Shown: positions 33,964 to 43,700 of the stretch, one piece after another | How the letters are laid out: each line of letters begins with the position of its first letter | How positions within the stretch are numbered: position 1 is the first letter of the stretch | From: Paracyclopina nana | Taxonomy: Eukaryota; Arthropoda; Copepoda; Cyclopoida; Cyclopettidae | Assembly: GCA_019096065.1 (NCBI GenBank) | Contig: JAGUCH010000009.1 | Span: 1,622,001 to 1,686,000 of the forward strand | Direction: 5' to 3' | Length of the DNA: 64,000 nt | Notes under the pieces: generated by a model | The model's input: only the letters and a program-made list of their open reading frames with translations | What the model was told of the DNA's origin: nothing | Database searches by the model: none | Translations under genes and position numbers: made by a program

Positions 33964-35230
33964 CTTTCAATGATTGCTCCTGCTATACGGAACAAAGGTT
34001 AGTTTCATTGCATCAATGAAAAAGGCCTTGCCGGTGGGGTAGATGTATGCATTTGACACATATTTGTGTTGGACAAGTTGAGAGGAAGCTTTAGAGCTCA
34101 AATAATCTTCTGTACTACCCCTTAACCAATTAAAAATAGATACATTTCAATGATTGCTCCTGCTATACAGAACAAAAGCTAGTTTCATTGCATCAATGAA
34201 AAAGGCCTTGCCGGTGGGGTAGATGTATGCATTTGACACATATTTTCGTTGGACAAGTTGTGAGGAAGCTTTAGAGCTCAAGTAATTCTCTGTACTACCC
34301 CTTAACCAATTAAAAATAGATACATTTCAATGATTGCTCCTGCTATACAGAACAAAAGCTAATTTCATTGCATCAATGAAAAAGGCCTTGCCGGTGGGGT
34401 AGATGTATGCATTTGACACATATTTTTGTTGGACAAGTTGTGAGGAAGCTTTAGAGCTCAAATAATTCTCTGTACTACCCCTTAACCAATTAAAAATAGA
34501 TACATTTCAATGATTGCTCCTGCTATGCAGAACAAAGGCTAGTTTCATTTCATCAATGAAATAGACCATGCAGGTGGGGTAGATGTATGCATTTGACACA
34601 TATTTGTGTTGGACAAGTAGTGTGGAAGCTTTAGAGCTCAAATAATTCTCTGTACTACCCCTTAACCAATTAAAATTAGATACATTTCAATGATTGCTCC
34701 TGCTATGCAGAACAAAGGTTAGTTTCATTGCATCAATGAAATAGACCATGCCGGTGGGGTAGATGTATGCATTTGACACATATTTGTGTTGGACAAGTTG
34801 AGAGGAAGCTTTAGAGCTCAAATAATTCTCTGTACTACCCCTTAACCAATTAAAAATAGATACATTTCAATGATTGCTCCTGCTATGCAGAACAAAGGCT
34901 AGTTTCATTTCAACAATGAAATAGGCCTTGCCGGTGGGGTAGATGTATGCATTTGACACATATTTGTGTTGGACAAGTAGTGTGGAAGCTTTAGAGCTCA
35001 AATAATTCTCTGTACTACCCCTTAACCAATTAAAAATAGATACATTTCAATGATTGCTCCTGCTATGCAGAACAAAGGCTAGTTTCATTTCATCAATGAA
35101 ATAGACCATGCAGGTGGGGTAGATGTATGCATTTGACACATATTTGTGTTGGACAAGTTGAGAGGAAGCTTTAGAGCTCAAATAATCTTCTGTACTACCC
35201 CTTAACCAATTAAAAATAGATACATTTCAT
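33964..35230. repeat. 180-bp tandem repeat array, seven copies
   Basis: The unit, starting TTTCAATGATTGCTCCTGCT, recurs at exactly 180-bp steps (33964, 34144, 34324, 34504, 34684, 34864, 35044). Copies differ at scattered positions, such as GTTGAGAGG versus GTAGTGTGG, and the variants are mixed along the array. No conserved open frame. It sits between the plus-strand gene B and the minus-strand block. Confidence 0.95.
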
Positions 35231-35237
35231 AAGTACG

Positions 35238-35570
35238 AGTGCAAAAATGATGCAATTTATGAAATTGATTGTATGAAAAAAGTTCATTAATATGAATTGT
35301 TTATTTTCAAATTCTAAAGAGAAAATAATTTTATGTATTTTTTGATTTTCGGCTTCGTTCTCCAGTGATTGGCGAAAAATGGACTATAGTAATGAAAGCT
35401 GCTTTTTTGTCCTTTTTATGATGAGCGAAAATGATGTAATTTATGGAATCGATGGTATGAAAAAAGTTCATTAATATGAATTGTTCATTTTCAAATTCTA
35501 AAGAGAAAATGATTTCATGTATTTTTTGATTTTCAGCTTCGTTCTCAAGTGACAGGCAAAAAACGCACAT
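35238..35570. repeat. two-copy direct repeat of about 150 bp
   Basis: Both halves contain AAAAATGATG..ATTTATG, AAAAAAGTTCATTAATATGA and CTAAAGAGAAAAT, with a period of about 183 bp. It follows directly on the 180-bp array and has a similar period, but the sequence is unrelated. A CTG microsatellite follows at about 35581-35604. Confidence 0.75.
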
Positions 35571-35604
35571 TTTATGGAAAGCTGCTGCTGCTGCTGCTGC
35601 TGCT

Positions 35605-37750
35605 CCTCACACGCATTTTTTACCCCTGCTTTTTTAAAAATATTATGTAAAAAAGTGACTTAAAAATGTATTCTGAATGCTAAAAAATAGTAAAGAGTAA
35701 TTTTTCCAAGAGTAAAATTGATGATTCATGGATTTTAGAGCGCACGAATATTTTCTGTGTAATCAGCATTATTTTTCTCGTGAAATCGTCAATCGTTAAA
35801 GTCGCGCTCCATCGGAAAGATGGTAAGCAGTATTTTTTTGACTTTGTGAAACTTGTGCACCCAAAATCCGACCAAAACTGACTCATGAAGCCTTCTAGAG
35901 GTGCCAGAGCCTCTAGCCATTCCAAGATTGGGTTGAAAAGTGGGTACTTTTCCCCAACTCCGGGCACCTCTCGCCACCTTTCATGGACCAGCAGCACTTC
36001 AGATAACTATCTTTTCATACTTTTTACTTAGAGGGATACAGCCACTTGAGATCATTGAAAAGGTCCACAAAGAAGATAATTTTAGTCCTAGCTGTGATTT
36101 TGAGTTCATCGGCCTCAGCGGAGCTCGTCATCGTTGTTGTTGGCCACCTTGGCTTGTTGGCAGCTTCCTATTGAGCCCCTTTTTTAACCAAATCCCCCAT
36201 TTATCATTGACTTGTGTACATACTATGGTGGGGTCATTCATTCATTTGCATAAGCCCAGATTTTTTGGTGGAGCCACGACGGTCGTTGGCCACCTGCTCC
36301 AGGGAAGCCACTCACAATGAGTCTCTTTTATCCTTTTAACAAACAGGTGTTCTTTATCACCCATTGACACGTGTGCATAATTAATGTATGCTCATAAATA
36401 ATTGACAAGCTTGACAAGACCTCAGATTTTCAGTGGAGCCACGACGGTCGCCGGCCATCTGCTCCTATGTGTATGTGAATAATGATAGGCTTGACAATGA
36501 TCTCATTTGGGAAAAAGTAATGAACATTAGCAGGCTCAACTAACTCAAATAATTGACAGACCTTTAGTTTTTGATCACCCCACAACACTCCTGTATCAAC
36601 TTGACAACCCTTGTCACTCTTTGAAAATTTTGATTTTTTTATCAAGCCAGAATCCTGCAGTTCCAACCTATAAGATTGCTATCAGCACAACATTTGTTCT
36701 GCAAAAGCAAGGCTTATAGATTGGAACTGAAAGATCCCAGCTTGGATACAAGCAGAATTTTTTTGAACGTTCATTGGCATGAAATGTTGTAAATGTTGTA
36801 AAGTAGAGAAAATGATTTGCAACTTTTTTGGATGGTTAGAAAAATTCATTCTAACATTTTCAAACTCAAACATCTGTATGTTGATCAAAAACTATCACTT
36901 GGAAGTATTGACCACATTTTAGTGGTCGAATTCAAGTCAAGAATAGGATTTTCTTTTTGAATTGGTCATCAGAGCCATCTTTGATTGCGATTTTAGTTGA
37001 TAATCAAGAAAGCAAGATCGTTGCATAATCCAGTTCAATATTTTGCAATTGCCTGGTGAAATATGATTCTTAGAGCAACACTCTGTCTACATTTGGCTGC
37101 CTTGTGATCATGCACTTATTTATGTAAACAACATTTGCATGCAAAGAAAAAATCGTGCAATAGCAGCCAGCTGGCTACAACCCAATGATGTTTTAACACA
37201 TTTTTTCGAAAAAATATTTACGAATAGAAAAGCTTCGTCTTTGCATTTTGAACAGAAAATAATTGGGTGCATTTTTTGACTTAACCACTACTTGGAGTGG
37301 AAACGACCGAATTCGGATCCCATGGGACAATTGTAAAAACGCATTTTAATGTGATGTTCATCTAAACACTTTCATTTTTTCGAAAAAATATTTACGAATA
37401 GAAAAGCTTCGTCTTTGCATTTTGAACAGAAAATAATTGGGTGCATTTTTTGACTTAACCACTACTTGGAGTGGAAATGGCCGAATTCGGATCCCATGGG
37501 ACAATTGTAAAAACGCATTTTAATGTGATGTTCATCTAAACACTTTCATTTTTTCGAAAAAATATTTACGAATAGAAAAGCTTCGTCTTTGCATTTTGAA
37601 CAGAAAATAATTGGGTGCATTTTTTTATCCACCCTCTAGTTTTTGAGAGAAACAGATTGTAACATGATATTCAGTACTTTGACGTGCAACGCGATCATCC
37701 AACTTTGTCAACCCCTGTCAACTTCACACATTTCCTCTCTCTTTCTCTCT

Positions 37751-37782
<32 letters not shown>

Positions 37783-38109
37783 CATTTCTAATGCTATTCC
37801 TTTTTTTTAGGTCAATGTATATAAGTGGAGACGTGAATATCTCCCATGGGGCTGTGATGGGGGGCTGATGAGGAGGATGTGAAAATCCAATTGAGGTCTC
37901 AGAAAAAGCCAGAAGTGAATCATTCTGGAAGCAATCAAGCTACATAAAATGACCATGTCATTTAAATAATAAAAATGGGGGCTTAGGATCATCATTATTT
38001 ATTACAACATTTTCAATCTTTTGTACAGCTTTTGTTTTTTAAGACTTTGAGAGCTCGTCTTTTTGGGGAGGGTGCTTTTCGTGTAAAATTGCCTCGCGTT
38101 GGACTTTAC
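35605..38109. other. non-coding interior of the Polinton with scattered repeats
   Basis: No gene that I can support. It includes a duplicated block, GTGGAGCCACGACGGTCG, at about 36271 and 36435. Minus-strand frames at 36430-36666 and 36682-36888 are protein-like in patches (VDTGVLWGDQKLKVCQLFEL) but lack clear splice context. The stretch may hold a decayed or strongly spliced gene. The polyadenylation signal for the next minus-strand gene (AATAAA, minus) is at 37998-38003. Confidence 0.5.
37205..37625. repeat. 174-bp direct repeat, two and a half copies
   Basis: TTCGAAAAAATATTTACGAA and the following GTCTTTGCATTTTGAACAG recur about every 174 bp (near 37206, 37380 and 37554). The copies are almost identical. 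A (CT)n tract of about 45 bp follows at 37738-37783. Confidence 0.9.
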
Positions 38110-38568
38110 TCAAAATGGCCTTAATTTACAAGGGTAAATGAGTCGTAAAATAGTGGCATTTGTGTCACCATTGGCCAAAGCTTTCAATACAGCTTTTTCA
38201 CCAGGTAAGGTTTGGGGCTCAAACCTTTTGCTGGTAATGTTCTCCAGAACTTTGCCCAAGTTTGAAAATGGAATTGCATTATCCATATAGTAAATTTTGC
38301 CTTCATTGTCAAAATCAATGGCACCCACATTTGTACAAATGTACAAAAATAGAGGCTTCACATAGCGTCGAGCCTTTTCAGAAACATTGCTAATTGCTGA
38401 AAATAATGTCTCTCTAATGCGAGTGGACTCAAGAATTTTTTCATTGCTGATTGATTTTTTTACAGTGATAGGTTGGGGACTTTCAAATTCATTAGCTTTA
38501 AAAGTCAACTCATCATCATCATCTTCATAGATGATCTCACGGCCAATAGTAGGCTTGAGTTTTGCCAT
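38110..38568 (-). CDS. Polinton protein C, function unknown
   Basis: A single-exon frame of 152 aa starting MAKLKPTIGREIIYEDDDDE, with an acidic N-terminus and a globular, helix-rich remainder (LFLYICTNVGAIDFDNEGKI). It is the last gene of the minus-strand block and has AATAAA on its strand about 110 bp downstream. It begins 6 bp after the stop of the next gene upstream, consistent with tightly packed Polinton genes. It lacks the His, Asp/Asn and Cys pattern of an adenain-like protease. I do not recognise it. Confidence 0.6.
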   Translation of the reverse strand: MAKLKPTIGREIIYEDDDDELTFKANEFESPQPITVKKSISNEKILESTRIRETLFSAISNVSEKARRYVKPLFLYICTNVGAIDFDNEGKIYYMDNAIPFSNLGKVLENITSKRFEPQTLPGEKAVLKALANGDTNATILRLIYPCKLRPF

Positions 38569-38573
38569 TGTTT

Positions 38574-39259
38574 TCAGTTGATTTGAGCAGAAGCCAAGTC
38601 GTCGCTGCTAATACTTTGGGTATCTTCTTCCTGGTCATCAGACTCCTCTTCTCCCAATTGATCCAAAATAGATGCTTTTGTTCTCCCAACTGAAGCAATA
38701 CTGGTCTTCCTGCTGGACTGTGAAGTAGACTTTTTACCACCTTTGCAGTTCACACAAACTTCACCCTCCAATGGAAGCTTTGGAACTGAATGAGCAGCTG
38801 GCACAAGAGGGGGAAGCTCTGGTGGTGGTGGAGTAGGTGGGTGGTCGGAGCTCTTTAAAGGGAATGCAGCAACAATGCTTTCCATAAATAGGGGTAAACA
38901 GTGAATGATGCTACGGGTAAAGGCTTCCTCAGTTTTCCCTCTGGTGGATGAAACATGGTCAGATATGAAGCAAGGAATGTAAGTCCAAACATAAAATACC
39001 TTCCATTTTTACGAAGTGATGGCACATTTGCCACAAAAGTACGAATTGCATCTTTGTAGAGTCTAAGCTTCTTAGCAGCTGATACAGGATCCTTGAGGGG
39101 GATCTTGGCCCGAACAACAGCCTTGATCAATGATGCAAGCATTAAGAGCTGCATCTTGGTAGAGCCTTTTAAAATAAGCACTCGATCCTTTGCGCTTTTA
39201 CTGGAGGCTAAGGCCATCAAAAAGCCTTTATGCTTCATGATGGAGCTCTCTGTTAGCAT
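38574..39259 (-). CDS. Polinton protein D, basic then proline-rich, probably spliced
   Basis: The preferred model is complement(join(38574..38877,39000..39259)), 187 aa, with a GTATTT donor and phases that fit. The first exon is basic and helical (KAVVRAKIPLKDPVSAAKKL). The second opens into a proline-rich segment (PPTPPPPELPPLVPA), a CVNCKGGKK motif and a Ser/Asp-rich tail. Without splicing the region reads as two overlapping frames of 134 and 103 aa. A basic protein in the morphogenesis block could be a core or DNA-condensing protein, but that is a guess from composition. Confidence 0.5.
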
Positions 39260-39299
39260 TTTTTACAAAAGGGTCAAGTGATCCTCTTAATGGACAAAT

Positions 39300-39545
39300 C
39301 TAGACTGATTGTATCATCTGATCTCTTGTTGCATTTAAAGCACTTGGAGTACTCTGAGCTGATCCTTGAGGGATGATTGACCTTGGCCAAAGTTGAACTA
39401 AAGTGGAATTTTTTACAAATGACTTGAGGAATATTAAAATGACTAGACCAAGCATTGAATAAAGCAAGTCATGTAAAGTAGATGATGAGAGGCAAAGTTC
39501 CTGATCTTGTATTTCCAAGGATTGAGCAGTCATGTTAACACTCAT
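39300..39545 (-). CDS. small single-pass membrane protein of the Polinton
   Basis: An 81-aa frame starting at ATG 39545 (MSVNMTAQSLEIQDQELC), 37 bp after the stop of the minor-capsid candidate. It has one strong hydrophobic segment (LLYSMLGLVILIFLKSFV) and a short Ser/Thr-rich tail. An upstream in-frame ATG at 39641 would add a second hydrophobic stretch but overlaps the capsid gene. A membrane-interaction role in particle assembly or exit is imaginable; nothing in the sequence proves it. Confidence 0.45.
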   Translation of the reverse strand: MSVNMTAQSLEIQDQELCLSSSTLHDLLYSMLGLVILIFLKSFVKNSTLVQLWPRSIIPQGSAQSTPSALNATRDQMIQSV

Positions 39546-39582
39546 GATGCAAGTAGGGTATATCAACACAAACAATACAACA

Positions 39583-40557
39583 TCAAGTAGACACTTTGAG
39601 TACAAGTTCTGTTTCTCCCATGTCATGAAAAGGGAATGCATTTCCAAAAGTGTCGTAGAGATTGACAAACACTCTGTTACTTTTGGATGTTAAAATTAGA
39701 GGGTTGATGGGAAAATTGTTTGTGAATGTGAAACAATTATTTAAGTTAAAATCAAGCTCGGCCAAGCTGATGTGCCCTAGCAAAGATGATGTTGTAAGGG
39801 CAAGGCCAGAATGTTCAGTATTGGTTGCATACACCATTTGAGGGGAAATGTCTTCTTGTCCACTGATTGAAAGGTGAATTTCCATTCGACTCAAATTGAT
39901 GTGAATGTTGGGGCTGAATTTAGCACATTTTACAATCGAAAAGCCAGCAGGCGTCTTGGCAACTAGCTGAGTATACTGTAGGAGACTGTCACACTTTACT
40001 TCATCAGGGGGTGGGGTGGCATGATGAATCGCATCCAGGTCCAAGCCACATTTTTTTATGATGATGTCACAATATTTGATGGCAGCAGTGCGACGAAGTG
40101 ATGGAGCCATGAAACCAAGTTTACTGGCTAAAGTTGCTGACATGCGAAGAAAAATTTGAGCGTGTTCATTCAAAAATGAGATGTCCAACAAGGACACTAA
40201 GTCATAGGTTAGACCATTTTGACTTTTTTGAAGTTCAAAATCTGGAAAAAGTGCTTTGCTCACTTTTTCAACAAAACTGTCAGACTGGAGAGTACAATCA
40301 GGAATGCCATAGGATTTAATGCTCCACTTATTTTCAACACTGTCCTCTTTTTTCATATGGTACATTCGTACGGTTTCACTGGCACAATGGATAAGCCCAG
40401 AAGCAGTTAGGCTTACTAGCTCAACCATAAAACGAGTTGCAATATTTGGGTTGGGATCAAACAATTGACTGGGTAGGTCGAAAGAAAAGTTACTTGGACT
40501 TGAGTCAATTCTCTTGTCAAAGGAGGAATTCACTACAAGTATCTTGGGAGCTGGCAT
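39583..40557 (-). CDS. candidate minor capsid (penton) protein of the Polinton
   Basis: 324 aa from ATG 40557 (MPAPKILVVNSSFDKRIDSS). The opening, in which a short strand is followed by SSPSNFSFDLP and then RFMVELVSLTASG, resembles the start of penton-type single jelly-roll proteins of Polintons. Those begin with a displayed strand, a threshold phrase for bounding the lattice, and MVEL-like strands. The C-terminal part is rich in beta-type alternation (NRVFVNLYDTFGNAFPFHD). It sits with integrase, ATPase and major capsid in the minus block, where this gene is expected. The assignment is by position and pattern, not by a diagnostic residue. An upstream open extension to about 40755 probably is not coding. 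Confidence 0.5.
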   Translation of the reverse strand: MPAPKILVVNSSFDKRIDSSPSNFSFDLPSQLFDPNPNIATRFMVELVSLTASGLIHCASETVRMYHMKKEDSVENKWSIKSYGIPDCTLQSDSFVEKVSKALFPDFELQKSQNGLTYDLVSLLDISFLNEHAQIFLRMSATLASKLGFMAPSLRRTAAIKYCDIIIKKCGLDLDAIHHATPPPDEVKCDSLLQYTQLVAKTPAGFSIVKCAKFSPNIHINLSRMEIHLSISGQEDISPQMVYATNTEHSGLALTTSSLLGHISLAELDFNLNNCFTFTNNFPINPLILTSKSNRVFVNLYDTFGNAFPFHDMGETELVLKVST

Positions 40558-40764
40558 CCTACCATTCAGATTTTCAATCCTGGTGCAACACGATATTTCT
40601 TTAGATCTGAGCCTGCTATTGTACGCCGATAAGTTGGTGGGAATTCTGGAAATAAAAAAGTATGAAAAGATGTAAACAGATAGAGTCTGGTCGCCTAGTT
40701 TGGGTGCACAAGTTGAAATCTGCATGCATGATCTACATTTTCTCCTCCCTCCCATTTTATTTAG

Positions 40765-43700
40765 AACAAACTAATTTTCACCCCCGTCGTCGCCCTCCTT
40801 CCGTTCCTCCTCGCGGGTGCGGTAGGCAAGCCCTACCTGGGACCTGGATACCAAGTGTTTAGTAAGTATACCAACTTTTTCCAATGCTGGTGCGCAACTG
40901 GCTGTTTGGGTGGGAAAGCGCGTGCGAGTAAGGGGGCGTGTCTTTTCTACTTACCACTCAATGTCACACTATAGTGGGTTTGCCGTCCAACCCGCTTTAT
41001 TGAAATGACCTTGGAAATAGTGTACTTAAATTGAGGATGGTCTGGGTGCTGCAATGAATGTTTTGGAATAATTCGTATCTCATCAGTCCTAAACAGGCCT
41101 TGAATCGATTCACTGTTGAGATCCTGTAAGGATAACATTGGATCTTTAGACGGATCAACCTTACTGAATCGACATTTGACGATACGAAACACCTCCGTGC
41201 TTAGTCGAGTTCTTGCACTTTTCTTGGCAAAGAGTGAGCTAGGTAAGGTTACAAGATTGCACAGTTGACCAATGAATTGTTTTTCTACTTGATGCTGCTT
41301 CTTCAAATTCTTCAGGAAATCACCATAGGTCAAAGCACTGGATTGTTTCTTCCATTGTGTATTGTCTGTCAACACTTCAGTAGGAGTTGCCAAATGATCA
41401 AAAGCGGCATGTTTAGTCGTATTGTAAGATGTGACTATGGTTTCGTTAAATTGTATCCAACCTTTTCCCTTTTCATAGGCTTGTGACCCAAGTTTCAGTT
41501 GCAGGATTGCTAGCTTTTGACGGTACGTTCGTATAGCACGCTCTGCTAGAGCTGCTTTTGAAAGTGATGATTTCAGATAGGTGATGGCATGTCCTTGTGA
41601 CTTGAGATAACCAACCACCGTTGACGCTCTAAACTCTAGCCCTGAGTCTGACATGAAAAGAGATGATTTCATGCATGGGTGCTGTTGACGATAAGGTTTC
41701 AACTTTGACAATACTTTTTTAAATGCTTCAATCATGTGTGGTGCATCCTTTTGCTTCAATGGAATGACGATCATAAAACGACTGTAACAGTCAATCACAA
41801 TTAATCCATAGCGCGGTGCAAATGATGCTTCAAAACTAAAGTCAATGAGGTCGCAATGAAGTCGATGAAGTGGAAATTGGCTGGTGATGGCATGCATAGC
41901 CTTTCTCTTGGGACGAGGTCTTTGATAGAATTGTCGCACAACTGCATTATTTTCAAAGAATTTGTCCACAGCATCATCTGAAAACTTTTTGGTTTTTTCA
42001 ACTTGTCAGGTCCATAAAGTCCCGACTTGAAGTAGTATCTTGCAATTGCTCCATCTTTATAGGGCTGATTTTTTACGACTTCAGCCATGATGGTGTGCAA
42101 CTGTAGACAAAAAGTCTTTCTGGGGAAAGTGGCGTGTCTTCCGCAGGACGTTGTTTGCCCAGGGGGTATACAAAGTTTCTGAACTTAAAAACAGTATTCT
42201 TATTATGGGGATGACAATCCACAAAGAGATATCCTGAGTATTTTTCAAGCGAATTTGAGTGGTGCAAGGCTTGAACAAGTGTTTTTGCCTGCCCCGACTG
42301 CAAACGTCCCATCAAGCAGCGAACGGCAAGCTCATCCGTAGGAAAGTTGTAAATGACTAAGGCTGTTGCGTTTTTGAACAGCACTCGCATCAAGGGGTTT
42401 GAAGGAAATAAGTTTTGCACGGTAAAAATCACTGTAACAAAAAAAGGCCTCTTGTCAACCATTGGCAGCAAAACACTGTGGGGCATACTTACAATTAATT
42501 TCAAACTTTCTAGCCTTATCTGTGATAAGATTTAGATAGTCATCTTGTTCTTCCTTTTTCAAATTCATCAAGTTAGAATAGAGATCATCAAAAACTACAG
42601 TGAGGCTCCTTCTCTCACGATCAACACGCAATAGGTCATCCACCGCAGGAATCCCCTGGTGAAGTTTCAATTCCACACCTTCAATACCACTTATTCCCAC
42701 AGTGCGATAACAATAAATACATAATAAGGGTTGAGCATCTGTTGTAGCTGCGCGATGTTGTCTCAACAATGAGGCGATCAATGTTGTTTTGCCCACGCCT
42801 ATATACACCACACGTTGAAATACAAATATTTTTCTTAAAGTAGGCTACCTGAAGGTCCGAAGAGCAATAACTGTAAATTGAGACAAGATTAGTCGTTAGC
42901 AGGTTGCCGCAAAAAAAATAAGCTTGACTCACTCGATAAGGATGTCTTAATTTTAAGGTGTTTTTACTCAATGAAGCGTCCATACCATTCCACGGTCAAA
43001 ACAAGACTGATGTTCTATTCAACATGTTCTACTATTTATTTATTGTCATGTCCCATGGCTACTTATCGATACAACTCTATTAGCATCAATGGTCATCATG
43101 GAGGGCGATATCCCAAAGCACAGGATATGCATCGGAGCTGTTGTTGGTTTAGAAAATGTTAAACGCAGCCTCAGACTACCTGATGCCAGTAGAGGTAGCG
43201 TCTCATCATTGGTGTAACGACTTGCACTCAGATCTTGAGCAAATATGAAGGTATCTGTACAAAATTTGTCATAGGTGATGTTGGGGGGTTGCAAAGAATA
43301 CAAACTTTGCATGACTTGAAACAACTGATTGTACAAAAATACATTTAAACCATTTGACATGGTGTCACATTGCGGAACAGTAAACGTATTCACTGGTTGA
43401 GAATCCAAAAACAGTCCAATTGATTCTAGATGTTCAGGGCGTTCATAATAATGGAGATTGTGTCTGAGGCTTCCATTCAATCTTTCATTTGAATAGATGA
43501 CGGTGAAAATCTTGGCGGAGCAAACCCGAGTTGGCACTGAATAAGTCTGAAGTTTGAAATGTCGTAATATTTGATGGAACTAGAGACCACACACATTCTG
43601 TCTTGGTGAACGTATACTTTGCTGGTGTTTTGGCAAGCATTTTTGTATGGTGAGCAAACAAGGATTCAGAGACTAGGGGTCTTTGTAACAGCACCGCAAA

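Noticed and set aside
33964..35230. CRISPR-like array
   Set aside because: The 180-bp units are contiguous tandem repeats without unique spacers, in a eukaryotic genome.
40662..40862. 66-codon plus-strand frame starting at 40662 as the glycoprotein start
   Set aside because: Its frame differs from the signal-peptide frame of exon 40765..40861. Joining it across the acceptor would create a stop.
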